This document shows, one piece after another, positions 41,596 to 50,706 of a stretch of DNA of 64,000 nucleotides (the stretch's first letter is position 1; every line of letters starts with the position of its first letter). The stretch covers positions 4,092,001-4,156,000 of the forward strand of contig NZ_JACCFH010000001.1 in the NCBI RefSeq assembly GCF_013410775.1. Reading direction: 5' to 3'. Position numbers and translations under genes: made by a program. The DNA comes from Sphaerotilus montanus. Its GTDB lineage: Bacteria > Pseudomonadota > Gammaproteobacteria > Burkholderiales > Burkholderiaceae_C. The notes under the pieces are model-generated. The model worked only from the letters and a program-made list of their open reading frames with translations. It searched no databases and was not told the DNA's origin.

Positions 41596-42601
41596 GGCGG
41601 AGCAGCTCTGGCGTGTAGGTGTGCAGCCGGTGCATCAGCAGGGCGCCCGCGTGGCGCTTCAGCACGGTCATCTCGTCGCCCGACAGCCGCTTCAGGTTGG
41701 TGCCGATCGCCGAGGCGAAGGCGGCGTCGCCGTCCTGCGCCTGGCCGATCGCGCTGTCGATCGAGAACCACACCGGCTTCGGCCCGTTCGCACGCAGCAT
41801 GCCCAGCTCCAGCCGCTTGAACTGCAGCCCGCGCACCTGCTCCATCAGGATGTCGATGGCCTCGACCAGCACCGCGGCGCTGGATTCGGTCGGCTGCTCG
41901 ACGATGGAGAAGGGCTTGCCGCCGTCGCTGACGACCACGTAGTCCAGCGCATTGCGGTCGCGCACCAGCGGATTGACGCCGAGGTTGTCGTACACGCCGC
42001 CGTCGGTCAGGCAGATGAAGTCGGCACCATGGGCGGGGAAGGCGTCCTGGTCCAATCGCAGCGGCGGGAACACCGGCGGGAAGGCCGACGACGCAGCGAC
42101 CGCCCGGCCCAGCCGAAAGTGCTCGGCCGGATGGAAGCCCATCTCCCATTCGCCCATCTCGGTCGGCTTGCCACCGCCGGTGACGAAGGAGAACAGGTTG
42201 CCGGTGGCCAGATTGGTCGCGTTCAGGTAGAGGCGCGGGCCGCCCGCGAGCGCGTCCAGCGTGCAGCCGGCGAAGAGGTCGCGGTCGTAGCTGTCGGCCA
42301 GCTTGTCCAGGCGGGTGTGGAAGGGGTCGAGCATCCCGCCGAGCACCGAGGACACCGCGATGGAGGCGCTGCGGAGGTACTGCTCCAGCCGGTCCAGCGC
42401 CGCGTCGTTGCCCCAGTTCCGGCACAGGAAGGCACCGGCGATGCTGCCGCCGGAGACGCAGGTCAGCAGGTCCAGCTTCCAGAGCAGCCCCTGTGTCTGC
42501 AACTGCCGGAACACCCCCAGGTGAAACGCCGCGGCGCGGAATCCGCCGCCAGACAGTGCCAGCCCGATGCGCTTCTGCGCATTCCCCACGGTGATCGCCA
42601 T
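41588..42601 (-). CDS. Patatin-like phospholipase (operon with CHAT protease)
   Basis: 337 residues. Catalytic elements are all intact: oxyanion loop SGGGFRAAAFHLG (18-30), nucleophile Ser in VSGGSIAGAF (about residue 52), and Asp in TDGGVYDNLGVNP. N-terminal strand IGLALSGGG. Related patatins act as membrane-degrading effectors in CBASS, retrons and other abortive defences. First gene of the patatin-CHAT-MBL operon. Divergent from the radical SAM gene with about 155 bases between. Lipid turnover in the adjacent ynb locus is the alternative role. Confidence 0.88.
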   Translation of the reverse strand: MAITVGNAQKRIGLALSGGGFRAAAFHLGVFRQLQTQGLLWKLDLLTCVSGGSIAGAFLCRNWGNDAALDRLEQYLRSASIAVSSVLGGMLDPFHTRLDKLADSYDRDLFAGCTLDALAGGPRLYLNATNLATGNLFSFVTGGGKPTEMGEWEMGFHPAEHFRLGRAVAASSAFPPVFPPLRLDQDAFPAHGADFICLTDGGVYDNLGVNPLVRDRNALDYVVVSDGGKPFSIVEQPTESSAAVLVEAIDILMEQVRGLQFKRLELGMLRANGPKPVWFSIDSAIGQAQDGDAAFASAIGTNLKRLSGDEMTVLKRHAGALLMHRLHTYTPELLRHG

Positions 42602-42756
42602 GTCGTGCTCCTTGGTCCTTGCACACCATGGTTCATACGCGTACCAGTCCGAACAGTCAATGCACTGGCCCGCGGTACGTCCTTCATCCGGAGGACAAAC
42701 GCCCGGCTGGCAGAATGGCCGCCCCCGAGTCGTCTGCTCGCACCCCGAGCCGCGCC

Positions 42757-44676
42757 ATGTCCGAACTTCCCTTGCGCGTGCTGTCCGTCATCCCGCCGAT
42801 GACGCAGCTCAACACCCCGTACCCCTCCACCGCCTACCTGACCGGCTTCCTGCGCTCGCGTGGCGTCGATGCGGTGCAGGAGGATCTGGCGCTGGCGCTG
42901 GTGCTGCGGCTGCTGTCGCGGGGCGGCCTGCTGGAGATCCGCCGGCGCATCGAGGCGAACCCGCCGCAGCGTTCGACCGAGCCGGTGCAGAGCTTCATGG
43001 CGCAGTTCGACCGCTACGTGGCGACCATCGACCGCGTCATCGCCTTCCTGCAGGGCCGTGACACGACGCTGGCGCACCGCATCAACAGCCGCGCGTTTCT
43101 GCCGGAGGGGCCGCGGTTCCGCACGCTCGATGTCTACGTGGACGAGGACGGCGGCGATCCGCTGGCCTGGGCGTTCGGCGCGCTGGGGTTGCAGGACAAG
43201 GCACGGCACCTGGCCACGCTGTACCTGAATGACCTCGCCGACGTGCTGCGCGACGCGGTCGATCCGCGCTTCGAGTTCGTGCGCTACGCCGAGTCGCTCG
43301 CCACCAGCCAGCCGACGTTCGAGCCGCTGGCCGCCGCACTGGCCGCCGCGCCGAACCTGATGGACGAGGTGCTGACCGAGCTGACCCGGGCGGCGGTCGA
43401 GCGGCATCGGCCACGGCTGGTGTTGCTGTCGGTGCCGTTTCCGGGGGCGGTGTATGCGGCGTTCCGGATCGCGCAGGCGGTCAAGCAGGTCGATCCGACG
43501 ATCGTCGTGGCGCTGGGCGGCGGCTTCGTCAACACCGAGTTGCGCGAACTCGCCGAGCCGCGGGTGTTCGACCACATCGACTACGTGACGCTGGACTCCG
43601 GCGAGCGCCCGCTGCTGGCGCTGCTGGAGCACCTGAACGGCAAGCGGTCACGGCAACGCCTTGTGCGCACCTTCGTGCGGGACGCGGACACCGGCTTGGT
43701 CCGCTACATCAACTTCGTCGAGCCGGACGTGCCCTTCGCCGAAGTGGGCACGCCGACCTGGGACGGGCTGCCGCTGGACAAGTACCTTTCGCTGCTCGAC
43801 ATGCTCAACCCGATGAACCGGCTGTGGAGCGACGGGCGCTGGAACAAGCTGACGGTGGCGCATGGCTGCTACTGGAAGAAGTGCAGTTTCTGCGACGTCA
43901 GCCTCGACTACATCTCGCGCTACGAGACGGCCACCGCCGAGACGCTGGTGGAGCGCATCGAAGCCATCGTCGCCGAGACCGGCCAGACCGGCTTCCACTT
44001 TGTCGACGAGGCCGCGCCGCCGAAGGCGTTGAAGGCGCTGGCCGCCGAGCTGCAGCGCCGCGACGTGCAGATCTCGTGGTGGGGCAACATCCGCTTCGAG
44101 AAGACGTTCACGCCCGAGCTGTGCCAGGAGCTGGCGGACAGTGGCTGCATCGCGATGTCGGGCGGGCTGGAGGTGGCCTCCGACCGGCTGCTGACGCTGA
44201 TGAAGAAGGGCGTCTCTGTCGATCAGGTGGCGCGGGTGACCAAGGGCTTCAGCGACGCGGGCATCCTGGTGCACGCCTACCTGATGTACGGCTTCCCGAC
44301 GCAGACGGTGCAGGACACGGTGGACGCGCTGGAGTACGTGCGCCAGCTGTTCGAGCACGGCTGCATCCAGAGCGGGTTTTTCCACCGCTTCGCCTGCACG
44401 GTGCATTCACCCGTGGGGCTGAACCCGGCGGAGTACGGCGTGAAGCTGCGCCCGCTGCCGCCGGTGACGTTCGCGCAGAACGATGTCGGCTTCATCGACC
44501 CGACCGGCACCGACCACGACGCGCTGGGCGTGGGGCTGAAGAAGGCGCTCTACAACTACATGCACGGCATCGGGCTGGACGAGGACGTGCGGGCGTGGTT
44601 CGGGCATCTGAAGGTCAAGGTGCCGAAGACCTCGGTGGGGCGGAATCGGATCGGGAAGGCGCTGGCGGGCCGCTGA
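42757..44676 (+). CDS. B12-binding-type radical SAM protein
   Basis: 639 residues from the ATG in CGCCATGTCC; in-frame ATGs lie upstream at 42715 and 42619. The N-terminal part (1-290) has a cobalamin-binding-like Rossmann region with LGGGFVNTELRE and YVTLDSGERPLLALLE. The radical SAM cluster cysteines are Cys371, Cys376 and Cys379 (HGCYWKKCSFCD), spaced C-X4-C-X2-C rather than C-X3-C-X2-C, a spacing I associate with one B12 radical SAM subgroup. SAM-barrel motifs FVDEAAP, ISWWGNIRFEK and LMYGFPTQT follow. Substrate unknown; methyl transfer or ring chemistry possible. Confidence 0.82.
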   Translation: MSELPLRVLSVIPPMTQLNTPYPSTAYLTGFLRSRGVDAVQEDLALALVLRLLSRGGLLEIRRRIEANPPQRSTEPVQSFMAQFDRYVATIDRVIAFLQGRDTTLAHRINSRAFLPEGPRFRTLDVYVDEDGGDPLAWAFGALGLQDKARHLATLYLNDLADVLRDAVDPRFEFVRYAESLATSQPTFEPLAAALAAAPNLMDEVLTELTRAAVERHRPRLVLLSVPFPGAVYAAFRIAQAVKQVDPTIVVALGGGFVNTELRELAEPRVFDHIDYVTLDSGERPLLALLEHLNGKRSRQRLVRTFVRDADTGLVRYINFVEPDVPFAEVGTPTWDGLPLDKYLSLLDMLNPMNRLWSDGRWNKLTVAHGCYWKKCSFCDVSLDYISRYETATAETLVERIEAIVAETGQTGFHFVDEAAPPKALKALAAELQRRDVQISWWGNIRFEKTFTPELCQELADSGCIAMSGGLEVASDRLLTLMKKGVSVDQVARVTKGFSDAGILVHAYLMYGFPTQTVQDTVDALEYVRQLFEHGCIQSGFFHRFACTVHSPVGLNPAEYGVKLRPLPPVTFAQNDVGFIDPTGTDHDALGVGLKKALYNYMHGIGLDEDVRAWFGHLKVKVPKTSVGRNRIGKALAGR

Positions 44677-44712
44677 GGCGCGCTCGGCTGGCTGGCCTCT
44701 GCCCACCCATCC

Positions 44713-44859
44713 TCAGCGAATCAAGCCGAGCGAAACCATGTCCGACGAAGCGACGCTGCCGTGCTGCGACTGCTGCGGGACATCCACCGGTTGGAACAGC
44801 GACACCGACAGCGACATCGCGACCACGAGCACGTAGGGAATCCAACGGGGGCTGGACAT
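44713..44859 (-). CDS. Small single-pass membrane or exported protein, 48 aa
   Basis: 48 residues after an excellent AGGAGATCGCC ribosome site. One hydrophobic segment WIPYVLVVAMSLSVSLF, then a polar Gln/Ser-rich tail. It converges with the radical SAM gene. No family recognised; the segment could also be an uncleaved signal peptide. Reported because the ribosome site and the residue composition support it as real. Confidence 0.55.
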   Translation of the reverse strand: MSSPRWIPYVLVVAMSLSVSLFQPVDVPQQSQHGSVASSDMVSLGLIR

Positions 44860-45077
44860 GGCGATCTCCTGGAGAGGCCCTTCTGGATGAAGGGCATGGT
44901 GCCAATATAGGCAGCCGCCCTGTCTGACGCGATGGGACACCTGCGCGAACGCGTGTCAGCCGTTTCCTACACGCTCCTGCACGCGGCCTGCACGCGCCGG
45001 TGCATGCGGAGTTGTCCTACAGGCGGATGCTCGCTGGGCCCACGCGTGTCGGCGCCGGGCTGCACTGCAATGGCGTC

Positions 45078-47027
45078 ATGCCACACGCCATCCGCCCCCC
45101 AAGACCCGCGCGCGCCGTGCACCTTCCCCGCAGCATCGGCCACTCTCTGAAATTCATCGTCATCGCCCTGGTGGTGGCGGGCCTGTACTTCGGCCGCGAC
45201 ATCCTCGTGCCGCTGGCGCTGGCGGCCTTGCTGGGCTTCGTGCTGGATCCGCTGGTCAGCCGCCTGTGCCGACTTGGTCTGCGGCGCGGGCTGGCAGTGG
45301 GGGTGGTCACGAGCGGCACGCTGTCGCTGCTGGTGGGGATCGGGCTGCTGGTCGGGCTGCAGATGGTGCAGCTGAGCAGCGACCTGCCGCGCTACCAGCA
45401 GACCATCGAGCAGAAGATGCATGCACTTCGGCAAGGCATGAGCCGCACGGGTTCGCTGGACGCCGCCTCGCGGCTCGTGCTCTCGCTGGAGCATGAGCTG
45501 GAAGCGACCCGCCAGACGCTGGAGCGGGGCGGCGCCGCCGAAGCCGCCCGCAAGGCCACGCCGGTGCGCGTGATCAACAATGTCTCGCCGCTGAACGAGG
45601 TGACCGCCTGGGTCGGTCCTGTCCTGGACCGCCTGCTGACCGGCGGCATCGCGGCCGTCCTGCTCGTGTTCATCCTGCTGGAGCGGCACGAGCTGTGTGA
45701 CCGCATCCTGCGCATGGCCGGCCCCAACCTGCGCCCGATGACGGACGCGCTCAACGAGGCCGCGCGCCGCGTGAGCGCCTTGCTCTCGATGCAGGTGCTG
45801 GTCAATGCGGGCTTCGGTGTGGCGCTGGGCGGCGGGCTGTGGCTGCTGGGCATTCCCGGCAGCCTGCTGTGGGGCACGCTCGCGGCCATGCTGCGCTTCG
45901 TGCCCTACCTTGGTCCGATGCTGGCGGCGGCCTTCCCGCTGCTGCTGGCCACCGCGATCGATCCCGGCTGGACGCTGCTGGCGTGGACCGCCGGCCTGAT
46001 CTTTTCGCTGGAGATGATTCTCAACAACGTGGTCGAGCCCTGGCTCTACGGCAGCAGCGCGGGTCTGGCCACCGTCGCCATGCTGCTGTCCGCCGCGTTC
46101 TGGACGGCGTTGTGGGGGCCGGTCGGCCTGATCCTGGCAACGCCGCTGAGTGTCTGCCTGGTCGTGCTGGGCCGGCACCTGCCGCCGTTCCGGTTCCTGG
46201 ATGTGCTGTTCGGCAGCGACCCGGTGTTCGATGCCCGCACGCGCCTGTACCGCCGGCTCGCCGGTGGCCACGCGGGCGAGGCACAGGTGCTCGCGCGCAA
46301 GGAAACCGAGGAACGGGGCCTGGCCACCTTCTACGGCTCCAGCGCCATTCCGGCCCTGGGGGAGGTGTCCGGCGCCCGTGCCTCGCTGTGGAGCGAGGAG
46401 CAGCGCCGCCGTGTCCACGCGGGCATGGCCTCCGTGCTGAACAGCCTGCGGGAGGTGCATCCGTTGGGCGCTTCGACCGCCGGAGACCATGCCCGGCCCA
46501 CGCCCCCCGTGTGCTGCGTGGGCCTGAGCGGCCCGGCCGATGGCCTGTCGGCCGCCATGCTGGCCCATGCTCTGTCCGGATCAGGCACACCGGCCCGGGC
46601 CCTGACCGCCGAGGCCCTGCTGGCGGAATGGCCCCCGGAAGGTGCGGCGGTCGAGCTGCCGCGCGTCTGCATCGTCTCCTACCACCCGGCCCCGCAGCGC
46701 GCCTTGCGCCAGCTGGCGCGGCGTCTTCACCGGACGGCGCCCGCGGTGGAGATCCTGGCGGGCCTGTGGGAGCGCGATGGCGACCCCCCGGTGGCTACCC
46801 AGTCCCTGAAGGGTGAAGTTGCGGCGGTGTTTCACACGCTGGCGGACGGGCTGTCCCTGATGGTCCGCACCGACGCCCGTGCCGAGACCTCCGGAGCGGC
46901 CCCGCAGACGCCGTCCTCACCGGACCGCGGGCACCGCAGCCAGGGCAGCGCACGGCCGGAACGGGACCATGCCGCCGGCCCGTCCGACCTTGGTGCGCTC
47001 CTCGGTGGCGCTGCGGTCACGCCATGA
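45078..47027 (+). CDS. AI-2E family (PerM-type) membrane transporter with extra C-terminal region
   Basis: 649 residues from the ATG at 45078. The N-terminal 340 residues carry about seven membrane helices and the family signatures RDILVPLALAALLGFVLDPLV, IPGSLLWGTLAAMLRFVPYLGPMLAA and LNNVVEPWLYGSSAGL. The remaining about 300 residues are soluble: helical, then an alpha/beta part with CCVGLSGPADGLSAAMLAHAL and VCIVSYHPAPQRALRQLARRL, resembling a Rossmann-like sensor region, and a disordered end. Substrate unknown; the autoinducer name is historical. The region 44860-45077 in front shows no gene. Confidence 0.85.
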   Translation: MPHAIRPPRPARAVHLPRSIGHSLKFIVIALVVAGLYFGRDILVPLALAALLGFVLDPLVSRLCRLGLRRGLAVGVVTSGTLSLLVGIGLLVGLQMVQLSSDLPRYQQTIEQKMHALRQGMSRTGSLDAASRLVLSLEHELEATRQTLERGGAAEAARKATPVRVINNVSPLNEVTAWVGPVLDRLLTGGIAAVLLVFILLERHELCDRILRMAGPNLRPMTDALNEAARRVSALLSMQVLVNAGFGVALGGGLWLLGIPGSLLWGTLAAMLRFVPYLGPMLAAAFPLLLATAIDPGWTLLAWTAGLIFSLEMILNNVVEPWLYGSSAGLATVAMLLSAAFWTALWGPVGLILATPLSVCLVVLGRHLPPFRFLDVLFGSDPVFDARTRLYRRLAGGHAGEAQVLARKETEERGLATFYGSSAIPALGEVSGARASLWSEEQRRRVHAGMASVLNSLREVHPLGASTAGDHARPTPPVCCVGLSGPADGLSAAMLAHALSGSGTPARALTAEALLAEWPPEGAAVELPRVCIVSYHPAPQRALRQLARRLHRTAPAVEILAGLWERDGDPPVATQSLKGEVAAVFHTLADGLSLMVRTDARAETSGAAPQTPSSPDRGHRSQGSARPERDHAAGPSDLGALLGGAAVTP

Positions 47028-47149
47028 AGGGGCTGGTGCTGCCAGGACGGTCCCGTCCTACAGGCAACGCTGGCATCGGCCGACGCACAGGTCGCCGAGC
47101 GACTTCTACATTGGGTTCATCCACTCAACGGTTTCTTCAAGGAGTCCCC

Positions 47150-47680
47150 ATGGCACACACCGAACCACTCGAACTCGACCAGAAGGCGCTCGACCGGGCG
47201 CGTCAGAACCTCGGCGACGGGGCGGTGACGCCCAGCTCGGGTCCGTACACGGAAGCGATCGTCCGACTGCTCAACGACGCCCTGGCGACCGAGCTGGTGT
47301 GCGTGCTGCGCTACAAGCGACACCACTTCACGGCCAAGGGTCTGGCCTCGCCGGCCGTCGCCGACGAATTCATGGTGCACGCCAATGCGGAGGCCGGGCA
47401 CGGTGACCGCCTGGCCGAGCGCATCGTCCAGCTCGGTGGCGAACCGGACTTTCATCCGGACAAGCTGCTCGCCCGCAGCCACGCGGACTACGACGAATCG
47501 CTGGACCTCAAGGCCATGATCAAGGCCAACCTGATCGCCGAGCGCGTCGCGGTGGAGAGCTACCGCCAGATGGTCCACCTCATCGGCGACAAGGACCCCA
47601 CCACCCGCCGTCTGCTCGAAGAGATCCTCAGCGACGAGGAAGAGCACGCCGACGAGCTGAGCGACCTCCTCGAATCCTGA
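47150..47680 (+). CDS. Ferritin-like/bacterioferritin-type protein
   Basis: 176 residues with AAGGAG at good spacing. Four-helix diiron motifs: LNDALATELVCVLRYKRHHF in helix 1, FMVHANAEAGHGDRLAERI in helix 2, AERVAVESYRQMV in helix 3 and SDEEEHADELSDLL in helix 4, giving E/ExxH ligand pairs. Iron storage or oxidative protection is likely. It sits in a row of small stress genes (BON, CsbD, DUF1328). Confidence 0.85.
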   Translation: MAHTEPLELDQKALDRARQNLGDGAVTPSSGPYTEAIVRLLNDALATELVCVLRYKRHHFTAKGLASPAVADEFMVHANAEAGHGDRLAERIVQLGGEPDFHPDKLLARSHADYDESLDLKAMIKANLIAERVAVESYRQMVHLIGDKDPTTRRLLEEILSDEEEHADELSDLLES

Positions 47681-47714
47681 GCCGTTAACCGCAAACCCCC
47701 AACCGGAGATCCAC

Positions 47715-48035
47715 ATGATTGTTCGCCACACCCTGGCCGCCGCTGTCATGGCGGTCGCTACCCTCGCCGTCGTCCTGCCGGGATGCGCTGTCAGCCGCGG
47801 TCAGTCGACGGTCGGTGAATACATCGACGACGCGACCCTCACCACCAAGGTCAAGGCGAAATTTGCCGAGGACAAGAGCGTCGATGCCACGGCCATCAAT
47901 GTCGAGACGCTCAACGGGGAGGTGATGCTGTCGGGCTTCGCCAAGTCGTCCGACGAGAAGATGGTGGCCGAGAAACTGGCCCGCAGCACCCGCGGCGTGA
48001 AGTCCGTGAAGAACTCCATCGACGTGCGCACGTGA
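47715..48035 (+). CDS. BON-domain lipoprotein
   Basis: 106 residues. Signal with lipobox LPGC (Cys24), then one BON domain: DDATLTTKVKAKFAEDKSVDATAINVETLNGEV is split across residues 38-70, and KSVKNSIDVRT closes the domain. BON proteins (OsmY, Kbp type) bind phospholipid or wall and are induced by osmotic and envelope stress. The gap to ferritin is 34 bases and to csbD 37 bases, so a stress operon is likely. Confidence 0.88.
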   Translation: MIVRHTLAAAVMAVATLAVVLPGCAVSRGQSTVGEYIDDATLTTKVKAKFAEDKSVDATAINVETLNGEVMLSGFAKSSDEKMVAEKLARSTRGVKSVKNSIDVRT

Positions 48036-48072
48036 GCGCCGTCCAGTCGATCAAACTCTGAAAGGAAGCACC

Positions 48073-48288
48073 ATGAACTGGGAACGCATCGAAGGCAACT
48101 GGAAACAGCTCAAGGGCAAGGTGATCGAGCAGTGGGGACAGCTCACCGACGATGACCTCGACGTGATCGCCGGCAAGCGCGAGCAACTCGCCGGCAAGCT
48201 CCAGGAGCGCTACGGCCTCGCCAAGGATGAAGCGGAGCGCCAGGTCAAATCCTGGGAAGACGGCTACAAGGACACCGATGTCCGCTGA
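48073..48288 (+). CDS. CsbD family stress protein
   Basis: 71 residues with AAAGGAAG upstream. Typical sequence of this family: MNWERIEGNWKQLKGKVIEQWG, then GKREQLAGKLQERYG and a lysine/aspartate-rich end. Small hydrophilic protein of unknown mechanism, induced by general stress in many bacteria. Last gene before the convergent response regulator. Confidence 0.9.
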   Translation: MNWERIEGNWKQLKGKVIEQWGQLTDDDLDVIAGKREQLAGKLQERYGLAKDEAERQVKSWEDGYKDTDVR

Positions 48289-48314
48289 CCGCTGACCCGT
48301 GTCCCCTGAAGACC

Positions 48315-48947
48315 TTACTGGATCAGCCCGCTTTTCATCGCGTAGTAGGTCAGGTCGCTGTTCGAGGCCAGCTTCATCTTCTCCATGATGCGGCTGCGGT
48401 AGGTGCTCACGGTCTTGACGCTCAGCGACATGCCATCGGCGATGTGCCCGACCGTCTCGCCCTTGGCGAGATGCAGGAAGACCTGGAGTTCGCGTTCGGA
48501 GAGTTGCTCGTGGAGCAGCTTGTCCGGGTCTTTGCCCAGTCCGTCGGCTAGCAGTTCGGCCACCGCGGGCGTGATGTAGCGCCGGCCCAGCCGGACGGTG
48601 CGGATCGCCTTGACGATCTCCTCCGGATCGCATTCCTTGTTGAGGTAGCCGCTGGCGCCCTGGCGCAGCAGGGTGGTGGCGTAATGCGACTCGGGAAAGC
48701 CGCTGAGGATGAGCACCGGCATGTCCGGGCGCCGCGCCTTGATGGCGATCAGCGCGTCGACGCCGCTCTGGTCGGGCATCGACAGGTCCATGACCAGCAC
48801 GTCGACTTCGTCCTTGCGTACCAGATCCAGGGCCTCGCTGCCGTTGGAGGCTTCACCGGTCACACGCAGGTCGACCTGCTCCGAAAAAAACTGCTTCAAC
48901 CCTGCGCGTACGATGGCGTGGTCGTCGACGATGCCCACTCGGATCAT
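48315..48947 (-). CDS. NarL/FixJ-type response regulator (stress pair)
   Basis: 210 residues. Receiver: VDDHAIVRAGL, phosphoacceptor Asp in VLVMDLSMPDQSG, Lys in YLNKECD. LuxR-type helix-turn-helix from LSERELQVFLHLAKGETVGHI to TYRSRIMEKMKLAS. It diverges from the CHASE3 kinase gene across 44 bases, the arrangement of a cognate pair. Control of the adjacent ferritin-BON-CsbD and DUF1328 genes is plausible but untested. Confidence 0.93.
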   Translation of the reverse strand: MIRVGIVDDHAIVRAGLKQFFSEQVDLRVTGEASNGSEALDLVRKDEVDVLVMDLSMPDQSGVDALIAIKARRPDMPVLILSGFPESHYATTLLRQGASGYLNKECDPEEIVKAIRTVRLGRRYITPAVAELLADGLGKDPDKLLHEQLSERELQVFLHLAKGETVGHIADGMSLSVKTVSTYRSRIMEKMKLASNSDLTYYAMKSGLIQ

Positions 48948-48991
48948 GTGCAGTCCTTCGCTGTTTCGTGATATCCGGCATAGTGTAGGGG

Positions 48992-50368
48992 ATGAAAACT
49001 GCCATTTCTGAAATGCTCAAACGTCCGTTTCAGAGATGGCTGTCCATTTCCGTCGCGGTTCTGGTGGCTGTGCTGATGCTCTGCGTCAGCGAGCTGTCCT
49101 ACCGGGAATCGGCCGGACAACTCGACCAGCTCGTCCTCAAGGGACAGGTACGGGTCCAGGCCCTGCAGATGCTCCAGCGCATCTCGGACGCTGAATCGGG
49201 CAAGCGGGGCTACCTGCTCGTCGGGGGGGCCGAGTACATGGCGCCCTATGTACGCGCGCACGATGAGGCGCTGCGGACACTGGCGGAGATGAAACGGCTG
49301 TATGCCGAACTCCACGATGCCGAGGGTGAATCCAGGCGCCTGGAACTGGTGCGGCTGGTGGAGGCCCGGTTCGGGGAAATGGACGAGGTGCTGCGCCTGC
49401 ATGGGTCCGGAAAATCGCACCTTGCCCTTGAAATCGTGCGCTCGGGCATCGGTCGTGACCTCATGGACCGGGTCCGTGTCGCCGTCGATGCACTGGTGCA
49501 GCACGAGAACGCCCGCATCGCCACCGGGTTGAAGAGTGTCTACGAGACGCTGTGGATGAGCCGGATCGGGGTGGCCACCATGACGCTCATCAGTCTGCTG
49601 GTGCTGACGCTGTTCGTGCGGCAGGGGCGCGAGCTGGAGCGGCAGCGTGTCCAGCGGCAGGCCGAGATCGTGGAGGAGCGTGACCGGCTCGAAGCGGAAG
49701 TGCTGCGGCGCACCGGCGACCTCACGGAGCTGGCCCGGCACCTGCAGACTGCACGTGAAGACGAGCGCGCGCACCTGGCGCGCGAGTTGCACGACGAACT
49801 GGGTGCGCTGCTCACCACCGCCAAGCTCGACGCGGCCCGCATCCGGCCCAAGCTGCAGCAGACCCTGCCCGATCTGGTGCCCTGCCTGTCGCATCTGACA
49901 GAAACGCTCAACAGCGGCATCGCCCTCAAGCGCCGCATCATCGAGGACCTCCGGCCCTCCACCCTCAGCACGCTGGGCCTGCTCCCCGCGCTGGAGATCC
50001 TCTGCGGGGAAGTCCAGGAACGCTCCGGCCTGGACATCCTGACCCGGTTCGAGCCGGTCAGCCTGTCGTCCAGCGCCGATCTCACGGTCTACCGGGTGGT
50101 GCAGGAAGCGCTGACCAACATCGTCAAGTACGCCCAGGCCAGGACCGTGCAGGTCGAATTGCACAACGAGCCGGAGCGCGTGTGCGTGCGCGTGGAAGAC
50201 GATGGCGTCGGCTTCGACCTGTCGCAGACCCGCATCGGGAGTCATGGGCTGCGCGGCATGCGTTTCCGCGTGGAATCCGAGAACGGTCGGCTGGAGATTG
50301 CGTCCCGCGCCGGGCAGGGCACCGAGCTGACGGCCTGCCTGCCCCGCGTGGCGCAGGGGCAGGGGTAG
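48992..50368 (+). CDS. CHASE3-domain sensor histidine kinase
   Basis: 458 residues. Membrane helices at about 18-36 and 190-208 enclose a periplasmic CHASE3 domain ([24 protein letters not shown]). Coiled segment, then HisKA_3 with phospho-His in [18 protein letters not shown] (about 268), and HATPase motifs [25 protein letters not shown] and [11 protein letters not shown]. Complete. Divergent from its probable partner regulator at 48315. Confidence 0.92.
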   Translation: MKTAISEMLKRPFQRWLSISVAVLVAVLMLCVSELSYRESAGQLDQLVLKGQVRVQALQMLQRISDAESGKRGYLLVGGAEYMAPYVRAHDEALRTLAEMKRLYAELHDAEGESRRLELVRLVEARFGEMDEVLRLHGSGKSHLALEIVRSGIGRDLMDRVRVAVDALVQHENARIATGLKSVYETLWMSRIGVATMTLISLLVLTLFVRQGRELERQRVQRQAEIVEERDRLEAEVLRRTGDLTELARHLQTAREDERAHLARELHDELGALLTTAKLDAARIRPKLQQTLPDLVPCLSHLTETLNSGIALKRRIIEDLRPSTLSTLGLLPALEILCGEVQERSGLDILTRFEPVSLSSSADLTVYRVVQEALTNIVKYAQARTVQVELHNEPERVCVRVEDDGVGFDLSQTRIGSHGLRGMRFRVESENGRLEIASRAGQGTELTACLPRVAQGQG

Positions 50369-50537
50369 GACGGTACCTACGCGCACGCGCCCGCCGATCC
50401 GACACGGCATCGCGGCGCGGTCCGCCCCCGGCGGGGCTGGGCAGCTCCTACGATGGACCCATCGCGACATGCACCACGCATCACGTCGCGTCCATCCCCC
50501 CCGGAGCCGCCGTGCTCCCCCTGCTCAGGAGTCCACC

Positions 50538-50702
50538 ATGCTGCACTACACCGTCGTTTTCCTGGTCATCGCGCTGATCGCTGCCGTGCTCGGCTTTGGT
50601 GGCATTGCCGCCGGAGCGGCCGGCATCGCCAAGATCCTGTTCCTGGTGTTCCTGGTCTTTGCGGCCATCTCCTTCGTGGTCGGCCTCACGCGCAAGGGCT
50701 GA
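50538..50702 (+). CDS. DUF1328 small membrane protein (YtjA type)
   Basis: 54 residues with CAGGAG upstream. Two hydrophobic helices: [21 protein letters not shown] and [21 protein letters not shown] are the family's standard layout. Found with CsbD and BON genes in many proteobacteria as part of general stress responses. The stop lies five bases before the metallopeptidase start. Confidence 0.9.
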   Translation: MLHYTVVFLVIALIAAVLGFGGIAAGAAGIAKILFLVFLVFAAISFVVGLTRKG

Positions 50703-50706
50703 ATGC

